A DNA stretch of 43,548 bases from a virus, in the IMG/VR virus record IMGVR_UViG_3300037493_002337, positions 1 to 43,548 of that record. One strand, given 5' to 3'. The notes beneath the pieces were generated by a model. The model made no database searches. It was not told the origin of the DNA and saw nothing but the letters and a program-made list of their open reading frames with translations. Made by a program: the position numbers and the translations under genes. Below, piece after piece: positions 34,145 through 40,847 of the stretch; the stretch's first letter is position 1; every line of letters begins with the position of its first letter.

Positions 34145-34386
34145 TGAATGCAGAACTGAAGAGGATCGTGGATGAGTCACAGGCGGCAAATGCGTGTGCT
34201 CCCGGACTCAATGAGATTATGAAGTTTGATACGCTGGAACAGGTTTTGGCATCGGAGCATGGTCCTTTGCTGGCAGCATTGTATGCAATCAAGGTGAAAA
34301 AGGCTCGTTGGCCGGAGGCTGAGGGCGTGATTCAGAAGAGCGTGTATGCTTGGTCGGCATATCGGACAGCGTTTGGTATCAATTAA
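34144..34386 (+). CDS. Hypothetical small helical protein
   Basis: This 80-residue protein starts in a TAATG overlap with the ferritin-domain gene, so its translation is probably coupled. It is mostly helical (MNAELKRIVDESQAANAC, LEQVLASEHGPLLAALYAIK) and ends with SVYAWSAYRTAFGIN. It has no signal, metal site or known motif. It is one of a run of small structural-type genes before the tail or head genes. Confidence 0.6.
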   Translation: MNAELKRIVDESQAANACAPGLNEIMKFDTLEQVLASEHGPLLAALYAIKVKKARWPEAEGVIQKSVYAWSAYRTAFGIN

Positions 34387-34398
34387 GGGAGACATTCT

Positions 34399-34770
34399 AT
34401 GACTGGAATCAATAACTGGGAATACGCACAATGGACCATTTCCATTGGACGGTCACTTCGTCTTAACCCGCCTATTAACCCGTCGGCTGAATTGACGATG
34501 TGTCAGGAGTTTTATTCTTACATTTACTCACAGAGACCTTGGCTCAAGGATAATTTCTTGGGCAACTCTGAAGAGATGCAGGGTCTAGTCACCACGGACA
34601 ATCCGCAGGTGCTTGGAAAACAGATCGAGGTAATCGGTCGAGATATGATGAAAATACAGGTGCAACATATTTCCGAGAAGTTGTACGTCGATCTTTTGGT
34701 CGGCGCAACAGGCAATCGGAGATTTGGTGTTCAGGGTGCGAGGTCGTCATCGAGTGTGACGGTGGTCTAA
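34399..34770 (+). CDS. Hypothetical structural-type protein
   Basis: This 123-residue protein has an AAGGGAGA ribosome site. Strands and a helix alternate (NWEYAQWTISIGRSLRLNPP, TMCQEFYSYIYSQRPWLKD, VLGKQIEVIGRDMMKIQVQ), and it ends with a serine-rich strand SSSSVTVV. This alpha/beta makeup suits a small virion protein, but no family is recognised. The gap of 42 bases to the next gene has a weak CTTCC/GGAAG hairpin and AGGAGG. Confidence 0.6.
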   Translation: MTGINNWEYAQWTISIGRSLRLNPPINPSAELTMCQEFYSYIYSQRPWLKDNFLGNSEEMQGLVTTDNPQVLGKQIEVIGRDMMKIQVQHISEKLYVDLLVGATGNRRFGVQGARSSSSVTVV

Positions 34771-34812
34771 GTAAAACCTTCCAAAACGGAAGAAAAATAG
34801 GAGGAATTAGTT

Positions 34813-35127
34813 ATGGCATGGAGTGCAGTACCTACGGCGTATATGGCGAACTGGTCTGAGGATGGAACGGACATCACTGTACCTATCGCAAGTTTCTCGG
34901 AATTAACAGCAGCGGAAGCTGATGCAGTAACTGGAGATATTCGCAAGATTATCTTCGCGTTCATGCAACAGTGGTACACTGTGTGGAACGGTCTGGCAAC
35001 AGGGGATAAGTCAACGAAGATGACCATGCAGAAGAACGATACATTGCTGAGTAACGGCAATATCAATCGTCAGTTCATCGTGACGTTCCAGATTCAACCA
35101 TTAACGATTGAAGTTCCGGCGGAGTAA
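34813..35127 (+). CDS. Putative small virion structural protein
   Basis: This 104-residue protein lies behind AGGAGG. The pattern WSEDGTDITVPIASFSEL, then LTAAEADAVTGDIRKIIFAF and MQKNDTLLSNGNINRQ is one I recognise as recurring in uncharacterised phage structural clusters. It starts and ends with beta strands around one amphipathic helix. Its place before a similarly sized gene and the head genes suggests a virion role. No biochemical function is known. Confidence 0.62.
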   Translation: MAWSAVPTAYMANWSEDGTDITVPIASFSELTAAEADAVTGDIRKIIFAFMQQWYTVWNGLATGDKSTKMTMQKNDTLLSNGNINRQFIVTFQIQPLTIEVPAE

Positions 35128-35148
35128 GTCTGGAAGAAGGAGTAAGTT

Positions 35149-35403
35149 ATGTCATATTCTCGTGCATACCAAACAGTAACGGCAGGCCGAGTTCGTGAGG
35201 ATGAGGCTATCACATTCTTGGGCAAGAACAAGATTGCGACACCGGCTCGTGTAACCAGTTTCAACTCTCTTGGCGGCGGTACGCAGCCGACAGTGGTTGA
35301 GGACCCGAACGAGTTCGTTGGCAAGAATGTTGATTTGGGCGATGTGACGAGTACGAAGCGCAACAAGAGCGCATATCGTCCTCCAACAGTCCAGATCTCG
35401 TAA
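35149..35403 (+). CDS. Hypothetical small structural-type protein
   Basis: This 84-residue protein has an AAGGAG ribosome site. It is beta-rich and polar (YQTVTAGRVREDEAITFLG, ATPARVTSFNSLGGGTQP, VGKNVDLGDVTSTKRNK). Together with the two preceding genes it forms a run of small structural-type proteins. Just after its stop lies a strong nested hairpin that may control the next gene. Confidence 0.6.
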   Translation: MSYSRAYQTVTAGRVREDEAITFLGKNKIATPARVTSFNSLGGGTQPTVVEDPNEFVGKNVDLGDVTSTKRNKSAYRPPTVQIS

Positions 35404-35418
35404 GTCAGTTGCCGCAAG

Positions 35419-35477
35419 GGCTGGTTCCAGGGGCAAAATTGTTGCCCGCCAGCCTTCCCCTATTCCTGGAAGGAACC
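35419..35477 (+). promoter_or_regulatory. Nested GC-rich hairpin with a competing fold over the ribosome site
   Basis: Fold A: GGCTGG (35419-35424) with CCAGCC (35449-35454), enclosing a perfect inner stem GGGCAA (35431-35436) with TTGCCC (35442-35447). Fold B, exclusive with A: GGTTCCAGG (35423-35431) with CCTGGA and GGAACC (35465-35477). Fold B would pair the AAGGA ribosome site (35470-35474) of the gene at 35481. This resembles a translational switch or attenuator. No U-run follows, so it is not a standard terminator. Confidence 0.5.
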
Positions 35478-35480
35478 AGA

Positions 35481-35801
35481 ATGAGTGAACAACGTATTGC
35501 TGAACGAGTGGCACGAGTATTCATTGCTGGTGAGGACTGGGTTATTACGGACGACATCAAGAAACTCATTCCGCAGGTCATTCGAGAGATTGGCAGGCGT
35601 GGTGGGCATGCTTCACTGTCTGGTATGAAGATCAAGGTCTCGAAGTTTGTTCTGGACCACTTCATTCTGTTCCGTTGGATATCGAGCTTTATGAGGGGGA
35701 TTACGAACCTGGCAAAGTGTTGGTATGGGCTAATTTTGGTCCAGCTAGACATCCAGTTCCGGTACAGGATCGGCAGCCATTCGATGCGAAGGCGATTGTG
35801 A
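35481..35801 (+). pseudogene. Frameshifted N-terminal gene segment
   Basis: ATG 35481 lies behind AAGGA. Residues 1-62 look natural (RIAERVARVFIAGEDWVITD, DIKKLIPQVIREIGRRGGHA). From about base 35660 the frame gives a basic, improbable tail (YRIGSHSMRRRL). The -1 frame instead continues with PLDIELYEGDYEPGKVLVWA and then RQPFDAKAIVSAIADALISL, which is clearly protein-like. A single missing base near 35650-35675 would explain this; no slippery heptamer for programmed frameshifting was found. Without the shift the protein would run on into the MORN protein frame, since no stop separates them. Confidence 0.55.
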
Positions 35802-35875
35802 GTGCGATTGCGGATGCATTAATATCATTGGTGAATTACCGTGAAGTAGAGTCTATGGATAAAGGAGTAAATGCG

Positions 35876-37588
35876 ATGGATAACAGGAAGATAGCGAGTC
35901 GGCTATTGTTTATGGCGAAGGAAGTTTTGGGCATGGACTTCCCTACTCAAAAGGCTTTGGATAAGTATTTGAAAGATCATCCATATGAACACAAGAGTGA
36001 TCATAGGGTAAATAGAAGTGTTTCTTGGGAAATTGAAGATCATGGGAGAGGAAAATCATGGAAAGAAGAAAGGGATTTGGAGTGTGAAGATTGTGGCGGT
36101 AAGGGTTGGCTTTGGGAAGATGGCATAAGGGAAAGATGTGATTCGTGTAGGGGAACTGGCAATAAATCGAGAATAGCAAGTGCGTTAGTAAAGATTGCCA
36201 AGGAGTTGATGGGTATGGACTTTCCTACTCAGGATGCTATGGATAAGTATATGAAGGATCATCCAGATGCGAATCGGTCCAATCATAAGGTTGTGAAGAC
36301 ACCTGAAAAGAAGGAGCCTGCGAAGAAAGAGTCTCCGAAGAAGGAGTCAGAAAAGAAGGATGTTTCTAAAAAGATTCCTAACGACATGATGAATCATAGT
36401 GTTTTCGGATTTCACGAAATGGCCAATCTGCAATCTCTTAGGCATGTGGAAGATTTTGGTGAAACGATGGAAAAGGCGGGGATTGGTGGTAAAGCTAAAG
36501 AGTTGTATGATGAATTGTTGAAACATACAGAGAAAGCTACTGAGATTCAAGAAGACATAGATCATTCCAAATCTGACGACGAAGAGGAAACAAAGAAACT
36601 GGTGAAACGGCAAAAGGAACCTTTGGAGAACATGTTAAAGGCAAAGAAAGACTTGAAAAAGTATTTGGTGGATACCTATTTTTCAGGAAACAAACCGGCA
36701 ATTTCTATCAAAGACGGCAATGGGAAAATGAAATGGAGTTTAGGTGAATTGAGGTCTGATGAAGGCGTCTATAGCGGCGAAATCAAAGACGAAAAACCAA
36801 ATGGGAAAGGATCGTGGGTAAAGCATGATGGTAGCAATTACAAGGGCAATTGGAAGGATGGCAAACTAGAAGGAAAAGCAACAATAGAATATCCTGATAA
36901 TAAAAAAGTCGATGGAGAATTTAAGGATGGAAAACTTCACGGAAAGGGAAAAATAAGCTGGGGAATTGGTTTTGAAGACATGGATGGAAAACAGAAGGCT
37001 CGGGCGAATCTTGATGGGATTGAAGTAGATGGCAATTGGGAAGACGGAAAGATGCACGGGATAGTTGTTAGGAAGTTTCACGATGGAAGGTTGTTCGGAG
37101 TTAAAGGCCCTGTCACTATCCAAGAGAAATGGGAGCATGGTGAGAAAAAAGATAGTAGTTTTGTTAAAGAAGAAAAAGATGGGAAGATAGCTTCGAGATT
37201 GTTGTTTATGGCGAAGGAAGTTTTGGGTATGGACTTCCCGACACAGGACGCTATGGATAAGTACATGAAAGATCATCCAGACGCAGATAGGTCTAACCAT
37301 AAGGTTGTGAAAGACCCGAAGGATGAGACATCGGATGAGGTTGAAGAGAGACTGAAGAAGAAAATGGGTCCTTCATATAAGACACAAGAGCAGCGGCTAG
37401 AAGATGCGAAGCCTAAGCATGGTCCTGCCCAATCTCCTTCGGATGATATGGAAAATCATCCGTACAATCAGATGCGTAAGCGTCAGAACGAGAAGGCGAT
37501 GAAGGAGATCGGGGAGCATTACAAGAAAGACCCGAAGGATTTGACAGTTGATGAGATAGTGCAGTTCAATCAACGTGGCAGGAAGTAG
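35876..37588 (+). CDS. Modular protein with MORN repeats and DnaJ-like zinc finger
   Basis: The protein has 570 residues from ATG 35876, chosen because AGGAG lies eight bases upstream; the frame itself is open upstream to about 35570. Three copies of a module (RIA..L..(M/I)AKE(V/L)(L/M)GMDFPTQ, then AMDKYMKDHPDA.RSNHKVV) occur at residues about 3-45, 99-141 and 434-480. Between copies 1 and 2 is a DnaJ-like zinc finger (C70-x2-C73-G-G-K-G and C88-x2-C91-R-G-T-G). Residues about 298-412 are MORN repeats (YKGNWKDGKLEGKATIEY, GEFKDGKLHGKGKISW). MORN repeats bind lipids or proteins. It could be a head-packaged scaffold-like protein. Confidence 0.82.
   Translation: MDNRKIASRLLFMAKEVLGMDFPTQKALDKYLKDHPYEHKSDHRVNRSVSWEIEDHGRGKSWKEERDLECEDCGGKGWLWEDGIRERCDSCRGTGNKSRIASALVKIAKELMGMDFPTQDAMDKYMKDHPDANRSNHKVVKTPEKKEPAKKESPKKESEKKDVSKKIPNDMMNHSVFGFHEMANLQSLRHVEDFGETMEKAGIGGKAKELYDELLKHTEKATEIQEDIDHSKSDDEEETKKLVKRQKEPLENMLKAKKDLKKYLVDTYFSGNKPAISIKDGNGKMKWSLGELRSDEGVYSGEIKDEKPNGKGSWVKHDGSNYKGNWKDGKLEGKATIEYPDNKKVDGEFKDGKLHGKGKISWGIGFEDMDGKQKARANLDGIEVDGNWEDGKMHGIVVRKFHDGRLFGVKGPVTIQEKWEHGEKKDSSFVKEEKDGKIASRLLFMAKEVLGMDFPTQDAMDKYMKDHPDADRSNHKVVKDPKDETSDEVEERLKKKMGPSYKTQEQRLEDAKPKHGPAQSPSDDMENHPYNQMRKRQNEKAMKEIGEHYKKDPKDLTVDEIVQFNQRGRK
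35882..37311 (+). repeat. Three dispersed 120-130 bp module repeats in the MORN gene
   Basis: Copies lie at about 35882-36010, 36167-36300 and 37178-37311. Copies 1 and 3 share almost the same bases over the MAKEVLGMDFPTQ part; copies 2 and 3 are alike in the KYMKDHPDA part. The pattern fits intragenic duplication with later mixing. The interval given is the span of all three copies. Confidence 0.75.
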
Positions 37589-37608
37589 AATTTCAGGGGA
37601 AAATCATC

Positions 37609-39867
37609 ATGAACAGACGATGTGTAGGAGATAGTTGTTTGGCGGCAGCGGGAGCACGATCAGTGTCTCTCGATATGCCAATCGCTACTGTTCTGATGAA
37701 CCCTCGACAGGAATGGAGTCGTCTGGCCAGCGGGTGCGGCAGGATGCGTGTCGCCAGAAACATGGAAGTAGACTGGAAGAAGTTCACACTGGATAGGTAT
37801 CTGTTTACTCATGTTACCATCGTTGCCTCCGTTGCCACAGAAGATAATGGCTATCTCATCAAGCCAGCTTGCAATGACTTGGTGAACAACAACGGCAATG
37901 CTTGGACGAATGAAGTGTTGCTGGCGACGTTCCGGACCTTCGTGGGTGGAGAGAACTACCTAGAACACTGTTTCATTTCTGGGACTAGAGTGTTAATGGC
38001 AGACGGCACATACAAGGAGATTCAGGATATTCTGCCGGGCGAAATGGTCATCAATCGGTTGGGAAACCCAAGTAGGGTAAAGAATCTCCAGAAGCGGAAG
38101 TCAGACTCTTTAGTCAAAGTGTCGTCAACGGACATTTTATGCCGAGATATGTTCGTTACTGGGAATCATCCGTTCTGGGCATTTCACGCTCGGGAGACCT
38201 GCCCCAAGACGGGAAGACCGAATTCTTTCAACAAGGATAATGATTTTTGGCACTTGGATACCTGGACTGGTTTCTCGGTTGGAGTCCACAGAAGGAAGGG
38301 AGAATTATACGATTGCGGGATTACTCCTCAATGGACGAAAGCGGAAGACCTGAATCCAAATCGTGACTTCCTTTCTCATCCCGTTTCCGACAGGGTTGTG
38401 GAGAATGCAGAGATCAATGAGAATCGGGCAGAGTTGATTGGATGGTTTCTAGCAGAAGGCAGTTATGCTCATACGAATGCGTTCAGCGATGAAGATTCTG
38501 GAGCCATCTTCAATCTCGGCAATGACGAGTGGGATATTGCCGAAAGGATCAAGAGTCTGCTGATTGTGGAGTTTGGAGATTCACTCAGGAAGGATTGTGA
38601 GCCTCGTATTCGGGAATCTGAAAGTGGCTCACTGACTGTCGGATTGAGCAACAAGACTGTTGCCGAGTTTTTCTTCAAGTGGTGCGGCAAGTATGCTTGG
38701 GCGAAGAAGTTGAATGCTGATGCGATGTGGCTCCCCAAGAAGTTGCAGGCATTGATGCTGAAGCACTGTCTGAATGGTGACGGCACAGGAGAGACGGAGT
38801 CGAAAGGTTACTCTATCGAACTAAAGTCGAAGGCTTTGGTTCAACAACTTCTATTCATCTCTTGGCGTCTTGGTCTGTGTCCTACATATCGGGAAACGGG
38901 CGTGCTTCCAAGATATACGGATGTCGAAGTTGTGGACGGCTATGATGTGTTTTCCGATCCGCTGACTGGCAAGAAGTCTCGTCCGGGTTACGGCTTGTGG
39001 TTCCATGTTGGAGACTCGAAGGCACTGAATGATTCTCTCGGTATTGAGGATGTCAGGATCGCAAGTAGGGCTTCAAAGTCGAAGACGCATATTTTCTCTG
39101 ATGGATGCGGCAAGTGGCTGCTGTCGAAGATGGATGCCGCCGAGAAGGTGGGTGTCGGAGCGGATGTTTTCAACCTCGAAGTGGAAGACGACAATTCTTA
39201 TATTGCCGAGGGAGTTGTTGTTCACAACTGCCAGGTGCCTGAGTTGTCCAAGGGTAAGATTCTTGATGCCGTTCTGAGGCCGTTGACTTACAGGGACAAA
39301 GAGGGTCGGACGGCAGATATTTTCTATACCGACATCCTTGTAGCCACAGATAGGAAACATGATCGTTTGGTGAAGAAGATCGCTTCTGGTGAACTAGTCA
39401 CTATGTCGATGGGTTGCCTCGCGGATTGGGTGACGTGTTCCCGTTGCGGCAAGGTGCTTGGCGACAATATGCCTAATTGTCGTCACCTTGACCATGAGTT
39501 GCTAGCTAAGTTCAAGGACAAGCAGGGTGTTGAACGTATTGTAGCTGAACTTTGTGGTAGAACGGTTGTTGGCAAGGATGGTAAGAGGGAGGGTGATTCC
39601 AAGAGTGTTCGGTTTATTGAGGCATCATGGGTTGAGAAACCGGCGTTTTGTGGGGCGGTATTGAATCACTATATAAGTGATCTTCCAAAGTCTGCCTATA
39701 GCATTTTGGAATTTCCGACTGACAGGCTTCAATTGGCTGTGGAAGACATTTTCAAATTGCGAGTTGCGGACAAGAATGGCATGATGGTGTTACGAGTTGC
39801 TCAGGCGGAGATAGCTCGTCGGATGCGTGAAGACCGGTTGTGGAAGATTTCAGGTAGACTTGTATAA
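37609..39867 (+). CDS. Prohead protease-like protein with intein
   Basis: This is a 752-residue precursor; removal of a 420-residue intein (121-540) leaves 332 residues. The extein reads FVGGENYLEH joined to CQVPELSKGKILDAVLRP, later LVTMSMGCLADWVTCSRCGK. This matches a phage head-maturation protease family in which the His of LEH (H120) and the Ser of SMGC (S600 of precursor, 180 after splicing) are likely catalytic. A four-Cys/His cluster (CSRCGK, NCRHLDH) follows. Prohead proteases cut core and capsid proteins during head maturation; core-like genes follow directly. The start at 37609 has AGGGGA upstream. Confidence 0.8.
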   Translation: MNRRCVGDSCLAAAGARSVSLDMPIATVLMNPRQEWSRLASGCGRMRVARNMEVDWKKFTLDRYLFTHVTIVASVATEDNGYLIKPACNDLVNNNGNAWTNEVLLATFRTFVGGENYLEHCFISGTRVLMADGTYKEIQDILPGEMVINRLGNPSRVKNLQKRKSDSLVKVSSTDILCRDMFVTGNHPFWAFHARETCPKTGRPNSFNKDNDFWHLDTWTGFSVGVHRRKGELYDCGITPQWTKAEDLNPNRDFLSHPVSDRVVENAEINENRAELIGWFLAEGSYAHTNAFSDEDSGAIFNLGNDEWDIAERIKSLLIVEFGDSLRKDCEPRIRESESGSLTVGLSNKTVAEFFFKWCGKYAWAKKLNADAMWLPKKLQALMLKHCLNGDGTGETESKGYSIELKSKALVQQLLFISWRLGLCPTYRETGVLPRYTDVEVVDGYDVFSDPLTGKKSRPGYGLWFHVGDSKALNDSLGIEDVRIASRASKSKTHIFSDGCGKWLLSKMDAAEKVGVGADVFNLEVEDDNSYIAEGVVVHNCQVPELSKGKILDAVLRPLTYRDKEGRTADIFYTDILVATDRKHDRLVKKIASGELVTMSMGCLADWVTCSRCGKVLGDNMPNCRHLDHELLAKFKDKQGVERIVAELCGRTVVGKDGKREGDSKSVRFIEASWVEKPAFCGAVLNHYISDLPKSAYSILEFPTDRLQLAVEDIFKLRVADKNGMMVLRVAQAEIARRMREDRLWKISGRLV
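37969..39228 (+). mobile_element. LAGLIDADG intein next to the protease catalytic His
   Basis: The intein runs from C1 (TGT 37969) to Asn (AAC 39226-39228); the next extein residue is Cys. Block A is CFISGTRVLMADGTYKEIQD; block B contains VTGNHPFWAF; the C-terminal blocks read VFNLEVEDDNSYIAEG and VVVHN. Endonuclease motifs are LIGWFLAEG (residue 276) and LKHCLNGDG (residue 384). All splicing residues are intact. It is the longest of the three inteins in the window. Confidence 0.92.
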
Positions 39868-39905
39868 GGGAAAAAGAGGGGAACCTCAGAAACAAGGAGA
39901 GAAAC

Positions 39906-40205
39906 ATGAGCAGGAGCAGGATAACGAGCAGGGAAGCGGAAGCATCGGAAATTCTCAGGGCTGTTGAAAGTCTGGAGAGGTTCTCGGCTGTCGTGGATGA
40001 TTCTGGATTGGCAAGTGAGGCTAATTCGGCAGCCAAGGAAGACATGAAGACGGTCAATGAGAGTCGTCCGGCAGGTGCTGCTGATCTTAAGGATCAGGGT
40101 GACCAGAACGCCAAGGCGAACAAGAATTGGCCGGTGTCGGAAGCTGACAAGGTTAAGGTTGCGAGGAAGCTCGTAACGCTTGCAAAAGAACTTCTACAAG
40201 ACTAA
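39906..40205 (+). CDS. Putative prohead core/scaffold peptide
   Basis: This 99-residue protein has an AAGGAG ribosome site. It is polar and helical, with an acidic N-terminal helix (EAEASEILRAVESLERFSAV) and a C-terminal amphipathic helix (KVKVARKLVTLAKELLQD) of the same A-K-E type as the MORN modules. It stands between the protease and the acidic core proteins, a position typical of scaffold or core proteins. No family is recognised. Confidence 0.6.
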   Translation: MSRSRITSREAEASEILRAVESLERFSAVVDDSGLASEANSAAKEDMKTVNESRPAGAADLKDQGDQNAKANKNWPVSEADKVKVARKLVTLAKELLQD

Positions 40206-40212
40206 CAGTTAG

Positions 40213-40232
40213 TGTAATTTTTTCTTTATATT
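40213..40232 (+). promoter_or_regulatory. Phage promoter-like motif, site 5 (TGTAAT-N8-TATATT)
   Basis: TGTAAT (40213-40218) and TATATT (40227-40232) flank TTTTTCTT, as at 32163. A palindrome ACTAAC-A-GTTAGT (40201-40213) lies just upstream. The leader to ATG 40300 is about 60 bases and can form GGTGT/ACACC pairing before GGAGG. It precedes the core, decoration and capsid genes. Confidence 0.7.
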
Positions 40233-40299
40233 CTTGTTATAGGTGTAAGCGAGTGCTGTGCAACACCCGAGTATTTAGAGAGAAAACGGAGGAAATAGC

Positions 40300-40815
40300 A
40301 TGAGTGTGGACATTGAGAAGATGGCAAGTCGTTTGGCTGCTTTGGAGGCGAGATTCGCCGCTGAAGAGTCGAAGGATGATAAGAAGGATGACGCAGACAA
40401 GAAGGAAGCTAGTGAGCGTATGGCGATAGCTTCTGAAATCGCGGCTCTTGAGCGCAGACTTGCTGCGGAAGAAGATGAGAATGAGTTTGAGGACAAGAAG
40501 GCATCCGACGAAAAGGATGAGAAGGTCGACGAGAAGAAGGCTTCTTTGGTTGACCCTAATGGGGTTGAGGAACAGATCACCCAGAAGCGGTTTACGGAAG
40601 TTGAGGACCTCGAACACGGTACGGAACTCACGACCGATGATACAACGTTGGATGCGGCTCCTACGGAGTACGTGGCACGGATGAAGAATGCGTCGTCCCG
40701 GTTGGATGCTGTGGCGACATATTTGGAAAAAACTGGCCGGACGGCTATGGCTCTGCGTCTTGATAAGATTGCAGATTCTATTGACGCTCGTGTTGCCAAA
40801 ATTACAAGGGCGTAA
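40300..40815 (+). CDS. Putative prohead core/scaffolding protein
   Basis: This 171-residue, highly charged, helical protein has a CGGAGGA ribosome site. Two similar segments, MASRLAALEARFAAEES and IASEIAALERRLAAEED, are followed by K/D/E-rich stretches, a central neutral part, and a C-terminal helix (GRTAMALRLDKIADSI). High charge, coiled-coil makeup and place before the capsid gene fit a scaffold or core protein that is cut and lost at maturation. Confidence 0.68.
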   Translation: MSVDIEKMASRLAALEARFAAEESKDDKKDDADKKEASERMAIASEIAALERRLAAEEDENEFEDKKASDEKDEKVDEKKASLVDPNGVEEQITQKRFTEVEDLEHGTELTTDDTTLDAAPTEYVARMKNASSRLDAVATYLEKTGRTAMALRLDKIADSIDARVAKITRA

Positions 40816-40847
40816 TAGCAACTAGTAACACTAGGAGGAATGAAGCA

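Noticed and set aside
35640-35680. Programmed -1 frameshift site
   Set aside because: No X XXY YYZ heptamer is present in the frame at the crossing region; a missing base is simpler.
40219-40226. T-run as part of an intrinsic terminator
   Set aside because: The palindrome before it has only a one-base loop, and the same T-rich spacer recurs at other gene starts with fixed distances to TATATT, which fits a promoter better.
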